From Pseudomonas mandelii (lineage in GTDB: Bacteria; Pseudomonadota; Gammaproteobacteria; Pseudomonadales; Pseudomonadaceae), in NCBI RefSeq assembly GCF_900106065.1, contig NZ_LT629796.1:3503501-3567500 (forward strand): a stretch of 64,000 nucleotides of DNA. The letters run 5' to 3'. Position 1 is the stretch's first letter. Each line of letters starts with the position of its first letter. The position numbers and the translations under genes were made by a program. The notes under the pieces are model-generated. The model ran no database searches and was not told the DNA's origin. It saw only the letters and a program-made list of their open reading frames with translations. This document shows, piece by piece, positions 38,038-47,175 of this stretch.

Positions 38038-39555
38038 CTATTTCCCCAGCGAATTCAGGTTCATCGAGCGAACGGCCCATTTTTCGGCTGTTTGTTCATC
38101 CACTGGCAAGGAGAAACGGAAAGTCGCCCCCCGTCCCGGAACGTCGATCAACTGAATCTCGCGACCGTGCAGTTGCAGGATCCGATGCACGATGCGCAGC
38201 CCCAGCCCGCCATCGCGCCGGGCACCGCCAATGTTGAACGGACGCAGAAACAAACCTTCGCGCAATTCGGGCGCGATGCCGGGGCCGGTGTCGCTGACGG
38301 TGACTTCGATAAAGGGCCCTTGAGGTCGCAGGCTCAGTTCGATTTCTCCACCTTGCGGGGTATCGCGCAGGGCATTGTCGAACAGGTTGGTCAGCACACG
38401 TTCGATCAGCCCCAGGTCGGCGCAGACGGCCGAGACGTTGGGCGCGAAGTTGGCCTTGAGTTCAATCTGGCGCGCTTCGGCGGTGAGTTCGAACTTCTGG
38501 AAGATGTCCTGCACAAGATCGGTCAGGGAGAAACGCTCCAGCACCGGTTGCACGAAACCGTGTTCCAGCCGCACCAGTTCCAGCAGCGATTGCGCCAGGC
38601 CGCCAACCTTGCGGCTTTGATCCAGGGCGATGCCCAGATAGCGACGGCGGTCGGCGGGGGACAGCGTGGCGTCCTTGAGCGACAGGGTTTCCAGATAACC
38701 GTGCAGCGAGGCCAGCGGTGTGCGCAGGTCGTGGGAGATGTTCGCTACCAATTCGCGGCGTTCCTGATCCTGGCGAGTCAGCGAGCGCCATTGTTCGCCG
38801 AGACGGGTTTGCATCTGGCGGAAAGCGGCGTCGAGCACGGCTATTTCATCGTGGCTCGATGCTTTTTCTACCGGGTCCGATGCGGGCGGTGTGGAGGGGA
38901 CTCCGTCGATGTCGAACTGGCTGACTCGATCGGTCAATCGACGCAACGGTCGGGTGATCAGGGCAAATGCGGCAAGGCCGGCGATCAGGCACAACGACGC
39001 CACCAGACCGATAGACAGCAGCGCCGTATTGAGCGCGGCGCTGGTGGCACCGCGTTCGGCGAAGCGGTCGTGTTCTTCACTGAGCAACACCACATAGAGG
39101 TAACCTTCCGGCTTGCCGTTGACCTGCAACGGCGCTGCGCTGAACACCTTGCGTCCGTCGACGCTGCGCGGGTCGTCGCCGAGAATCGGCAGCGCCTCGC
39201 CCTTGAGCAAGCGCTGGATTGGTGCCAGATCGACCCGATCCCGACGCATCCGGCCTTCGGGGGCGGCGCTGCCGACAATGAGCCCCTCGTTATCAAGCAG
39301 ATAGACCTCGACACTCGGATTGACCAGCATGAGTTTGCTGAACAATTCGCGCACGGCATTGGGCATCAGGCCATTGGTGTCCATCAGCACAGTGTCGCGG
39401 GCGATGTGCTGGGCGAGATCACGCGACAGCCCTTGAACCACCTCCAGTTCGTGCATTTTGTTGGAGCGCACTTGCATCCAGGCCGAGGTGCCACAGCACA
39501 CCAGCAACAGAATGGCGAACACCAGGGACAGGCGCTGTGTCAGGGTCAGCCTCAT
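38038..39555 (-). CDS. Sensor histidine kinase divergent from the periplasmic Msr genes
   Basis: The 505-aa product has TM1 near the N-terminus (LSLVFAILLLVCCGTSAW), a periplasmic domain of about 150 residues, TM2 (ALLSIGLVASLCLIAGLAAF) and a HAMP domain (RPLRRLTDRVSQ). The H-box is VANISHDLRTPLASLHGY. The ATPase part has N-box NLFDNALRDT and G-box DTGPGIAP. Its start overlaps the regulator stop (ATGA). Its position beside msrB-dipZ-msrA suggests it senses oxidative damage or thiol state in the periplasm; this is inference. Confidence 0.9.
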   Translation of the reverse strand: MRLTLTQRLSLVFAILLLVCCGTSAWMQVRSNKMHELEVVQGLSRDLAQHIARDTVLMDTNGLMPNAVRELFSKLMLVNPSVEVYLLDNEGLIVGSAAPEGRMRRDRVDLAPIQRLLKGEALPILGDDPRSVDGRKVFSAAPLQVNGKPEGYLYVVLLSEEHDRFAERGATSAALNTALLSIGLVASLCLIAGLAAFALITRPLRRLTDRVSQFDIDGVPSTPPASDPVEKASSHDEIAVLDAAFRQMQTRLGEQWRSLTRQDQERRELVANISHDLRTPLASLHGYLETLSLKDATLSPADRRRYLGIALDQSRKVGGLAQSLLELVRLEHGFVQPVLERFSLTDLVQDIFQKFELTAEARQIELKANFAPNVSAVCADLGLIERVLTNLFDNALRDTPQGGEIELSLRPQGPFIEVTVSDTGPGIAPELREGLFLRPFNIGGARRDGGLGLRIVHRILQLHGREIQLIDVPGRGATFRFSLPVDEQTAEKWAVRSMNLNSLGK

Positions 39556-40268
39556 GGCTGCTCCTCCTTGGCCGCGAATTTATAGCCTCGACCCCATACC
39601 GTGAGGATGCGCGCAGGTTGTGCCGGATCGGCTTCGATCTTGGCCCGCAGACGATTGATGTGGGTGTTGACCGTGTGTTCGTAGCCTTCGTGGCTGTAGC
39701 CCCAGACTGCGTTGAGCAGGTCCATCCTCGAGAACACCTTGCCAGGCTGGCGGACGAAGAAATACAGCAGGTCGAACTCTCGCGGGGTCAGGTCCAGGCG
39801 ACGACCGTCGAGGGACACGTCGCGGGTGATCGGGTCGATGGACAGGCCGTTGGTGATCAGGCTGCCGGCGTCCATTTTCAGGTTGCGGGCCATGGCGTCG
39901 ACACGGCGCAGCAGGGCTTTGACCCGGGCGACCAGCTCAAGCATTGAAAAAGGCTTGGCCAGGTAATCGTCGGCCCCGAGTTCCAGCCCCAGGATCCGGT
40001 GCATTTCACTGGAGCGGGCGCTGGTGATGATGATCGGTGTGTAGCGGGCCATGGCCCGCGCCCGACGGCAGATTTCCAGGCCGTCGACGCCGGGCAACAT
40101 CAGGTCGAGGATCAGTGCATCCCAGCTTCCTTGCTGCAGCAGTCGCATACCCTCATCACCGTCGGCGCAGTGCACCACCTCGAACTGCTCATCGCGCAGA
40201 TGCAGGCAGATAAGGTCGGCGATGTGCAGGTCGTCCTCGACCACCAGGACACGTTTGGTCTGTTCCAT
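39552..40268 (-). CDS. OmpR/PhoB-family response regulator divergent from msrB
   Basis: The 238-aa product starts at the ATG at 40268 (MEQTKRVLVVEDD); an in-frame start at 40301 lacks support. Receiver phospho-acceptor Asp55 is in LILDLMLPGVDG, with the conserved Lys in DDYLAKPFSML. The C-terminal winged helix (LDLTPREFDLLYFFVRQPG, EHTVNTHINRLRAKI) follows. It is translationally coupled to the kinase. The 152-base divergent gap to msrB contains a dyad that could be its binding site. Confidence 0.92.
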   Translation of the reverse strand: MEQTKRVLVVEDDLHIADLICLHLRDEQFEVVHCADGDEGMRLLQQGSWDALILDLMLPGVDGLEICRRARAMARYTPIIITSARSSEMHRILGLELGADDYLAKPFSMLELVARVKALLRRVDAMARNLKMDAGSLITNGLSIDPITRDVSLDGRRLDLTPREFDLLYFFVRQPGKVFSRMDLLNAVWGYSHEGYEHTVNTHINRLRAKIEADPAQPARILTVWGRGYKFAAKEEQP

Positions 40269-40286
40269 AAAGCTCAATCCTTTGTA

Positions 40287-40306
40287 GCGCAATGGGCACA
40301 TTGTGC
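40287..40306. promoter_or_regulatory. candidate operator in the regulator-msrB gap
   Basis: GCGCAATG, GGCA, CATTGTGC: 5 bp of perfect inner pairing (CAATG/CATTG), then one mismatch and two more pairs. A second weak inverted pair, TCACG (40329-40333) and CGTGA (40349-40353), lies closer to msrB. Confidence 0.4.
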
Positions 40307-40420
40307 GGGTTTTCCCCGGGGCGAGTTATCACGAATTGTTTAACTGTCCGTGAGGATTTGGCGATCAACCCAAGCCTAGGCTGTGTTCCCTATCAGGCAC
40401 CTGGAATTTTGGAGATGGCC

Positions 40421-40939
40421 ATGTTTTCACGGCGACAGTTTCTTGTAGCGAGCGGCGGGCTGGGCGCTGCAGCCCTGGTGATCGGTGTGTTGCCAAAATT
40501 TGCCGCCCATTCGGCGCTGGTCAGCGAGGCCAGTGCGTCGGAGGTGTTCGAGGTGACTCACAGTGACAGCGAATGGCGCGCGATGCTCAGTGCCGAGCAG
40601 TACGAAATCCTGCGGGAAGAGGGCACCGAACGGGCCTACAGCAGCCCGTTGAACAACGAGCATCGCGAGGGAATTTTCGCCTGTGCCGGGTGTGATTTGC
40701 CGCTGTTCTCATCCGACACGAAGTTTGACAGCCGCACCGGTTGGCCCAGCTTCTGGGCGCCACTGGACAAGGCGGTGGCGACCCGTCAGGACCGTTCCTT
40801 CGGCGTGCTGCGCGAAGAAGTCCACTGCCGGCGTTGCGGGGGGCATCTGGGCCACGTCTTCGACGATGGGCCCAAGCCGACCGGCCTGCGTTACTGCATG
40901 AACGGTCTGGCGATGACCTTCGAGCCCGGGGCGGCGTGA
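40421..40939 (+). CDS. msrB: MsrB with Tat-type signal: periplasmic methionine-(R)-sulfoxide reductase
   Basis: The ATG at 40421 is preferred because GGAG lies 6 bases upstream; the in-frame ATG at 40415 touches it. The N-terminus MFSRRQFLVASGGLGAAALV has a twin-arginine pattern, so export by Tat is likely. The catalytic domain has two zinc CxxC pairs (FACAGCDLP and HCRRCGGHLGHVF) and the catalytic Cys in LRYCMNGLAM, with the substrate pocket DSRTGWPSFWAP. It repairs oxidised methionine in exported proteins. It is first in an msrB-dipZ-msrA unit. Confidence 0.92.
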   Translation: MFSRRQFLVASGGLGAAALVIGVLPKFAAHSALVSEASASEVFEVTHSDSEWRAMLSAEQYEILREEGTERAYSSPLNNEHREGIFACAGCDLPLFSSDTKFDSRTGWPSFWAPLDKAVATRQDRSFGVLREEVHCRRCGGHLGHVFDDGPKPTGLRYCMNGLAMTFEPGAA

Positions 40940-40982
40940 CCCATGGGCACTTCCTTTCACTCATTTATTGCAGGTCGATGCT

Positions 40983-42746
40983 ATGTGGCTTCTGGTTCTC
41001 GCGTATCTCGGTGGTGTGCTGACGATTGTCAGCCCGTGCATTCTGCCGGTATTGCCCTTTGTCTTCGCTCGCACCGGGCAGCCGTTTATGAAAAGTGGCT
41101 TGCCACTGTTGGCGGGGATGGCGGTGACCTTCGCGCTCGTCGCCTCATTGGCGGCGGTGGGCGGCGGCTGGGTGGTGCAAGTCAATCAGTACGGTCGCTG
41201 GCTCGCGTTGCTGTTCGTGGCACTGTTCGGGCTGACGCTGCTGCTGCCTCGATTGGCCGAGCGCCTGACGCGCCCACTGGTGGCGGCCGGCAGCCGACTG
41301 TCGGAAGCCGCGGGCGCCGATGCTCGTCCGCGTCCCGGCGCTTCGTTCCTGATCGGCGTCGCCACGGGCCTGCTCTGGGCACCGTGTGCCGGGCCGATTC
41401 TCGGCCTGTTGCTGACCGGGGCGGCGCTGCAAGGGGCAAGCATCGCCACCACGTTGCTGTTGCTGGCTTACGCCGCGGGTGCCGCCACTTCCCTCGCCGT
41501 GGCGTTGTTGCTGGGCGGTAAAGTCTTCGCGGCGATGAAGCGCTCGATCGGCGCGGGTGAATGGGTCCGTCGAGGTTTGGGCGCGGCGATGTTGGCCGGT
41601 GTGGCGGCGATTGCCCTAGGGCTGGACACTGGCATCCTGGCGCGGGTTTCGACGGCTTCCACCGGCGGCCTCGAGCAGGCGTTGGTGGGCCGTTTGGCCG
41701 GCAAATCACCGAACAACAGCGGGGCGATGATGGCCGCTGGCGGGGCGATGAAAATGTCAGCAAAAGCGCCAGGCGCATTGCCGATTGAAGGCAACCTCCC
41801 GCCGCTGGATGGCGCCGTGCAATGGCTCAATTCGCCTCCACTGACCGCACAGGCATTGAAGGGCAAGGTCGTGCTGGTGGATTTCTGGACTTACTCCTGC
41901 ATCAACTGCCTGCGCACCTTGCCGTATGTCAAAGCCTGGGCCGAGAAGTACCGCGATCAGGGGCTGGTGGTGATCGGTGTTCATGCGCCCGAATTCGCGT
42001 TCGAGCGGGATGTGGGCAATGTCACCAAAGCCATGAAAGACCTGGGCATCAACTACCCGGTGGCGATCGACAATGACTACAAGATCTGGCGTGCCTTCAA
42101 CAACGAATACTGGCCGGCTCACTATTTTGCCGACGCGCAGGGGCGCATTCGTTATCACCACTTCGGTGAAGGCGAATACGCCGAATCGGAACGCGTCATC
42201 CAGCAGTTGCTGCGTGAAGCGGGCGCCTCAAAAGTTGCCGATGGGCTGATCACAGCCGATGCCACCGGGGTTCAACTGGCCCCGGACATGAATGAAGTCC
42301 AGTCGCCGGAAACCTATGTCGGCTACCAGCGTGCTGAGCACTTCGTACCGCAAACCGGTCTGGTGCCGGACAAGGTGTCGGCGTACAGCACGCCGGCGCA
42401 ATTGGCACTCAACGATTGGGGCCTGGACGGTCAATGGAACGTCGGTTCGGAACGGGCGATTTCAAGCGCGCCGGCCAGCCGAATCGTCTACCGCTTCCAC
42501 GCGCGCGATTTGCACCTGGTACTGGGCCCCGGCGCAGACGGAAAACCGGTGCGCTTCAAAGTGCTGATCGACGGAAAAGCCCCCGGCGATGCCCACGGTA
42601 CTGACGTCGCCCCCGATGGCAGCGGCAGCGTTACCGAGCAACGGTTGTATCAATTGGTGCGCCAGAACGGCGGCGTGACGGACCGCACTTTCAGCATCGA
42701 GTTTCTCGATCCGGGTGTGTCGGCGTATGCGTTTACGTTCGGTTGA
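40983..42746 (+). CDS. dipZ: DipZ-type protein: CcdA-like membrane domain plus thioredoxin domain
   Basis: The 587-aa product starts at 40983 (MWLLVLAYLGG). Residues about 1-240 form a DsbD/CcdA-like membrane domain of six or more helices, with cysteine-bearing motifs VSPCILPVLPF and LWAPCAGPILG. Residues about 270-410 are a periplasmic thioredoxin/TlpA-like domain with active site YSCINCLRTLP. Residues about 430-587 are a beta-rich carbohydrate-binding-like domain, as in DipZ. It would carry reducing power from the cytoplasm to periplasmic partners, and the two Msr enzymes on either side are the obvious clients. Confidence 0.92.
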   Translation: MWLLVLAYLGGVLTIVSPCILPVLPFVFARTGQPFMKSGLPLLAGMAVTFALVASLAAVGGGWVVQVNQYGRWLALLFVALFGLTLLLPRLAERLTRPLVAAGSRLSEAAGADARPRPGASFLIGVATGLLWAPCAGPILGLLLTGAALQGASIATTLLLLAYAAGAATSLAVALLLGGKVFAAMKRSIGAGEWVRRGLGAAMLAGVAAIALGLDTGILARVSTASTGGLEQALVGRLAGKSPNNSGAMMAAGGAMKMSAKAPGALPIEGNLPPLDGAVQWLNSPPLTAQALKGKVVLVDFWTYSCINCLRTLPYVKAWAEKYRDQGLVVIGVHAPEFAFERDVGNVTKAMKDLGINYPVAIDNDYKIWRAFNNEYWPAHYFADAQGRIRYHHFGEGEYAESERVIQQLLREAGASKVADGLITADATGVQLAPDMNEVQSPETYVGYQRAEHFVPQTGLVPDKVSAYSTPAQLALNDWGLDGQWNVGSERAISSAPASRIVYRFHARDLHLVLGPGADGKPVRFKVLIDGKAPGDAHGTDVAPDGSGSVTEQRLYQLVRQNGGVTDRTFSIEFLDPGVSAYAFTFG

Positions 42747-42777
42747 TCGCCCTATCATTTGTTCAGGAGTCAGACTC

Positions 42778-43485
42778 ATGAAAATCCCGGTTACCTGGCG
42801 CCGTACCTTGTTGGGTTTGGCGGCTGCAGGCGTCATTGGCCAATGCTCGGCGTTTTCTTTCGGCGCTGCGGAAGAGGCAGTCATTATCCCGCCGCCTGCC
42901 CTGGATGAAACCACCCAGGCCCACAGCGAAACCGCAGTCTTCGCCGGCGGTTGCTTCTGGGGCGTCCAAGGGGTGTTCCAGCACGTCAAAGGCGTGAAAA
43001 AAGCCGTCTCCGGTTACGCTGGCGGTGAAGCCAACACCGCCCGGTATGAGCGTGTCAGCGACGGCGATACCGGTCATGCGGAATCGGTCGAAGTCACTTT
43101 CGATCCGTCGCAGGTCAGCTACGGCACCTTGCTGCAAATCTATTTCTCAGTGGCGCACAACCCCACCGAGTTGAACCGCCAGGGCCCCGACAGCGGCACG
43201 CAGTATCGGTCGGCAATTTTCCCGGCGAACACGGAACAGCAGCGCGTCGCCCAGGCCTACATTGCCCAGCTCGACGCCGCCCATTCGTTCACCAAACCCA
43301 TTGTCACCAAGCTGGAAACCTACAACGGTTTCTACCCGGCGGAAGAGGAACATCAGGACTTTCTGACCGAGCACCCGACGTATCCATACATCGTGATCAA
43401 CGACCTGCCGAAAGTCGCGCAGCTGAAGCAGCTGTACCCGGATCGGTATCAGGAGAAACCGGTGCTGGTGAAGGCGGGGATGTGA
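42778..43485 (+). CDS. msrA: MsrA with signal peptide: periplasmic methionine-(S)-sulfoxide reductase
   Basis: The 235-aa product starts at the ATG at 42778 with AGGAGT upstream; an in-frame start at 42715 lies inside dipZ. An N-terminal export signal (TLLGLAAAGVIGQCSAFSFG) precedes the MsrA domain. The catalytic site is FAGGCFWGVQG, followed by GVKKAVSGYAGG, the substrate region GHAESVEVTFDP, NPTELNRQGPDSGTQYRSAIF and AEEEHQDF. It complements the R-specific MsrB two genes upstream, 31 bases after dipZ. Most bacteria have a cytoplasmic MsrA, so the signal peptide is notable. Confidence 0.93.
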   Translation: MKIPVTWRRTLLGLAAAGVIGQCSAFSFGAAEEAVIIPPPALDETTQAHSETAVFAGGCFWGVQGVFQHVKGVKKAVSGYAGGEANTARYERVSDGDTGHAESVEVTFDPSQVSYGTLLQIYFSVAHNPTELNRQGPDSGTQYRSAIFPANTEQQRVAQAYIAQLDAAHSFTKPIVTKLETYNGFYPAEEEHQDFLTEHPTYPYIVINDLPKVAQLKQLYPDRYQEKPVLVKAGM

Positions 43486-43497
43486 AGGGCGTTTTGG

Positions 43498-43902
43498 CTA
43501 TCGACTGCGCGGGCGCTCCATCGCGATGCTCGACGGTTCAAAACCCAGGCGCGAGCAAAATTCCGAAGCGCCTTCACGGCCTGCGCGCAGAACCCAGGTG
43601 ATGTCGGTGTTCTCGCCCATGACATGCTCGACCAGCGCCCGGCCAACGCCTTCACGTCGATGCTGCCCGGACACGACAACCATAGACAGATAACCATTGG
43701 ATAGGCTGTCGGTGATGCCACGGTCAAACCCGACGATCTGGGCATCTTTCACGGCAAGCGCGGTACGTTGGGAGCTGGCGATCAACTGCGCAAAACGTTC
43801 AGTTGATCCCAAGCGGTGGGCCCATCCGTTCTGCTCAAGAAACAGCCGCACGGATTCCGCTTCCGAGGGCAGTACATCGCGGACATGCAGGACGGCGCTC
43901 AC
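43498..43902 (-). CDS. GNAT-family N-acetyltransferase
   Basis: The 134-aa product begins at a GTG that overlaps the stop of the upstream cyclase (GTGA), so the two are coupled. The acetyl-CoA motif is SMVVVSGQHRREGVGRALVEHVM, followed by VLRAGREGASEFCSRLGFE. It is a short, single-domain member with unknown substrate. Confidence 0.85.
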   Translation of the reverse strand: MSAVLHVRDVLPSEAESVRLFLEQNGWAHRLGSTERFAQLIASSQRTALAVKDAQIVGFDRGITDSLSNGYLSMVVVSGQHRREGVGRALVEHVMGENTDITWVLRAGREGASEFCSRLGFEPSSIAMERPRSR

Positions 43903-44912
43903 CCGGAAATCACATTCTTGCCCGCCACTTTCGACCGATACAGCGCCTGATCGGCCCTGGCCAGAAGGCCGGTCTGTTGCTCTTCTTCAAAGCGCTGGAC
44001 CACCCCGAAACTCATGGTCACCTGGAACTCGCCCACAGGCGGCATGCTTGAGAGGCCATGGCGGATTTTTTCGGCGAAGGATCGGGCGTCGGCCAGCGAG
44101 GTATTGGGCAGGATGAGGATGAACTCGTCACCGCCCCAGCGTGCCAGTAGATCGCCGTAGCGCACGCAGCGTTTCACGGTCTCGACGACCTGCACCAATG
44201 CCGCGTCTCCCAGGGCATGGCCGTAGTGATCGTTGATGTTCTTGAAGTCATCAATGTCCATGGCGATCAATGACAGCGGCTGGCGAAAGCGCTGGGCACG
44301 CTCGCATTCCTGAGGCAGGGTTTTTTCCAGGCGATAGCGATTGGCGATCGATGTCAGCGCATCGGTTTCCGCCAGTTTGCGATTTTCTTCCAGTTGAATT
44401 TGCAGCTGCTGATTGACCCGCGACAACTCCCGGGTGCGTTCTTCGACGATGGCTTCAAGGGATTGATTGCGCCGTTCCATCTCCTCGAAGAGGCGTTTCT
44501 TGTCTTCGATGCTGCGGTGCGCACCGACCATCCGCGCGACCGATCCGTCGGCATTGCGTGCCAGCACGTAGCCGCGATCTTCGATCCAGATATAACTGCC
44601 GTCCTGCTTGCGGCAGCGATACTCGGCTTGATAGCCCGCCGTGTGTTGATTCAGGTACGCATCAAACAACGCCATCACCCGCGGGTAATCGTCGGGGTGC
44701 ATCACGTTTTCCCAGGTAAACACGGTGTTGTCCAGGGAGTGCGGAGCATAGCCGAGCATCACGTACCACCCGGGATTGCGGTAGACGAACCCGGTGTTGG
44801 CATTCCAGTCCCAAATGCCGTCACTGACCAGTTCCAGAATGGTGTGCAGCATGTCCTCGTTCAAATCCGACACATTGAATTTCAACGGCTCGATATTTGA
44901 TGCCTCACCCAT
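43899..44912 (-). CDS. PAS-GGDEF diguanylate cyclase
   Basis: The 337-aa product starts at 44912, with AAGGAGAG upstream; a longer in-frame start at 45272 would run into the LysR gene and is rejected. A PAS/PAC sensor (residues about 20-145; VSDGIWDWNANTGFVYRNPG, YRCRKQDGSYIWIEDRG) is followed by a coiled coil (EEMERRNQSLEAIVEERTRE) and the GGDEF domain. The active site is RWGGDEF, with the I-site RYGD five residues before it. No TM segment is seen, so it is a cytoplasmic enzyme. Confidence 0.92.
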   Translation of the reverse strand: MGEASNIEPLKFNVSDLNEDMLHTILELVSDGIWDWNANTGFVYRNPGWYVMLGYAPHSLDNTVFTWENVMHPDDYPRVMALFDAYLNQHTAGYQAEYRCRKQDGSYIWIEDRGYVLARNADGSVARMVGAHRSIEDKKRLFEEMERRNQSLEAIVEERTRELSRVNQQLQIQLEENRKLAETDALTSIANRYRLEKTLPQECERAQRFRQPLSLIAMDIDDFKNINDHYGHALGDAALVQVVETVKRCVRYGDLLARWGGDEFILILPNTSLADARSFAEKIRHGLSSMPPVGEFQVTMSFGVVQRFEEEQQTGLLARADQALYRSKVAGKNVISG

Positions 44913-44983
44913 CACCGCTCTCCTTGCACTGATATCAAAGTGACCCGTCAGTCGGGAGATTAGTGCATGGTGTATTGCCCCGG

Positions 44984-45889
44984 CTAGTGTTTGGCCCACA
45001 TCAGCATGGCGAAGTCGACGAAGCGACGCAATTTCGGCAAGCGGTAGCGATCCTGGGCGTACACCAGGTGCATCGGCCGGCTGGGCAGTCGATAGTCTTG
45101 CATCAGTGCTACCAGGTTTCCGCTCAGCAGATCCTGCTCGACCAGCGCATCGGGCAACATCACGATGCCCATCCCGGTTCGAGCAGCCTGGTGCAGCCCG
45201 GCCGAGCTGTTGATCAGCATCGGTCCTCTGACGGCCACCATGACTTCGCCTTCCGGCCCGCTCAGCCGCCATTGCTTTTCCACGGATTGCCAGTCATCGC
45301 CGACCGGGTAGGCAAAGGACAAGCAGTCGTGCTGTTGCAAGTCTTCGGGTTTTTCCGGTGTGCCCCGGCGTGCCAGATAAGACTTCGAGGCGCACATGGT
45401 CAGCGTGTAGTCGATGAGCGGGCGGGCGATCAGGTTGGACGGTTCGATTGCGCCCAGGCGAAACGCCACGTCGAGGCCGTTTTCGAGAAGGTCGGGCCGC
45501 CCGTTGGTGAGCACCACGTCCAGTTTGACTTGCGGGTAACGCAGGGTGAACTCGCTGAGTGCCGGCGCAAGCTTTTCAGTGCCGAAGGTCAGCGGGGCGG
45601 TGATGCGCAATGTCCCGCTCGGGGTGTCCTGACTTTGTTCGGCCAGCCGCTCGGAATCCTCCACCAATCCCAACACCTCCAGACAGCGCTGGTAATAGGC
45701 GGAGCCGAACTCCGTCAAACGCTGGCGCCGCGTCGTCCGGTTCAACAAACGCACACCCAGGCGTTGCTCCAGCGCGCGGAGGTGATTGCCGACCATGGTG
45801 GTGGACATTTCGCACTGCTGTGCGGCGGCCGTCATGCTCCCGGCTTCGACCACTTTGACGTAAACCGTCATTGCCTGGAATAAATCCAT
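44984..45889 (-). CDS. LysR-family transcriptional regulator
   Basis: The 301-aa product starts at the ATG at 45889 (MDLFQAMTVYVKVVEAGSMT). The N-terminal helix-turn-helix is SMTAAAQQCEMSTTMVGNHL with LEQRLGVRLLNRTTRRQRLT, and the C-terminal substrate-binding domain has the GTLRITAPLTFGTEKLAPAL pattern. It is divergent from the ArgD-like gene across 102 bases, so that gene is a likely target. The inducer is unknown. Confidence 0.92.
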   Translation of the reverse strand: MDLFQAMTVYVKVVEAGSMTAAAQQCEMSTTMVGNHLRALEQRLGVRLLNRTTRRQRLTEFGSAYYQRCLEVLGLVEDSERLAEQSQDTPSGTLRITAPLTFGTEKLAPALSEFTLRYPQVKLDVVLTNGRPDLLENGLDVAFRLGAIEPSNLIARPLIDYTLTMCASKSYLARRGTPEKPEDLQQHDCLSFAYPVGDDWQSVEKQWRLSGPEGEVMVAVRGPMLINSSAGLHQAARTGMGIVMLPDALVEQDLLSGNLVALMQDYRLPSRPMHLVYAQDRYRLPKLRRFVDFAMLMWAKH

Positions 45890-45991
45890 TATCAAGCTCA
45901 GCTTTAAGATGATTGAAGTGTTGCAGCGTTTATCCAGCTCAGGTGGCTAACCATACTGCAAAAACACCGACAATTGATGGAGCTTGATGTC

Positions 45992-47167
45992 ATGACCGCC
46001 GCTTGCCTGATGACCACTTACCAACCCCTGGCCCTGAGTTTCAGCAAAGGCCTGGGCACTCGACTTTGGGATCAGGCGGGACGTGAGTATCTGGATGCGG
46101 TGGCGGGTGTGGCGGTGACCAATGTCGGCCACTCTCATCCCAAAATCGTGTCGGCGATCAGCGAGCAGGCCGGGCTGCTGTTGCATACCTCCAACCTCTA
46201 CAGCATCGACTGGCAGCAGCGGTTGGCGCAGAAACTGACGCAGTTGTCGGGCATGGAGCGGGCGTTCTTCAACAACTCCGGGGCCGAAGCCAATGAAACC
46301 GCGCTGAAGCTCGCACGGCTTTATGGCTGGCATAAAGGCGTCGAGCAGCCGCTGGTGGTTGTGATGGAAAACGCCTTCCATGGCCGGACGCTGGGCACCT
46401 TATCCGCCAGCGACGGCCCGGCCGTGCGCCTGGGGTTCAACGAGTTGCCCGGCGACTTCGTCAAAGTGCCCTTCGGCGACCTCAACGCGCTGGAAAAAGT
46501 GCGGCAAGCCCATGGCCCGCGCATCGTGGCGATTCTGATGGAACCGATTCAAGGTGAAAGCGGCGTCCAGCTGGCGCCTGCCGGTTACCTGAAAGCCGTG
46601 CGCGAACTGTGCAACCGGCGCGGCTGGCTGATGATGCTCGACGAAATCCAGACCGGCATCGGTCGTACCGGTCAGTGGTTTGCCTTCCAACACGAAGGCA
46701 TCGTCCCGGACGTCATGACCCTGGCCAAGGGCCTCGGCAACGGTATCCCCATTGGCGCCTGCCTGGCCCGGGGCAAAGCCGCCGAGCTGTTCACCCCCGG
46801 CAGCCATGGCAGCACCTTCGGCGGTAATCCGCTGGCGTGTCGGGTCGGCTGCACGGTGTTGGACATCATCGAAGAACAAGGTCTGCTGGAAAACGCCAGG
46901 CTTCAGGGGGAACGCCTGCTGGCAAGACTGCGCGCCGAACTGGCCGACGACCCGAACGTCCTGGCGATTCGTGGCCAAGGCTTGATGATCGGCATCGAGC
47001 TCAAGCAACCGATCCGCGACCTGACCCTGATCGCCGCACGCGACCACGGCTTGCTGATCAACGTGACACGGGGCAAGACCATCCGCCTGCTACCACCGCT
47101 GACGATTGATGAGCGGGAAGTGGAGATGATTGTCAGAGGGGTTTGTCGGGCGATGAGAACATCCTGA
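45992..47167 (+). CDS. argD: ArgD-like class III aminotransferase (acetylornithine aminotransferase family)
   Basis: A 391-aa PLP enzyme; the ATG at 45992 ([15 protein letters not shown]) is preferred to one 18 bases upstream. Motifs: [18 protein letters not shown] (phosphate binding), [31 protein letters not shown], and the PLP Lys in [18 protein letters not shown]. The expected reaction is acetylornithine plus 2-oxoglutarate to the semialdehyde, but the same family handles succinylornithine, GABA and others. It is not in an arg operon; the divergent LysR gene suggests conditional use. It may be a paralogue of the housekeeping enzyme. Confidence 0.85.
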   Translation: MTAACLMTTYQPLALSFSKGLGTRLWDQAGREYLDAVAGVAVTNVGHSHPKIVSAISEQAGLLLHTSNLYSIDWQQRLAQKLTQLSGMERAFFNNSGAEANETALKLARLYGWHKGVEQPLVVVMENAFHGRTLGTLSASDGPAVRLGFNELPGDFVKVPFGDLNALEKVRQAHGPRIVAILMEPIQGESGVQLAPAGYLKAVRELCNRRGWLMMLDEIQTGIGRTGQWFAFQHEGIVPDVMTLAKGLGNGIPIGACLARGKAAELFTPGSHGSTFGGNPLACRVGCTVLDIIEEQGLLENARLQGERLLARLRAELADDPNVLAIRGQGLMIGIELKQPIRDLTLIAARDHGLLINVTRGKTIRLLPPLTIDEREVEMIVRGVCRAMRTS

Positions 47168-47175
47168 GATCGTGT

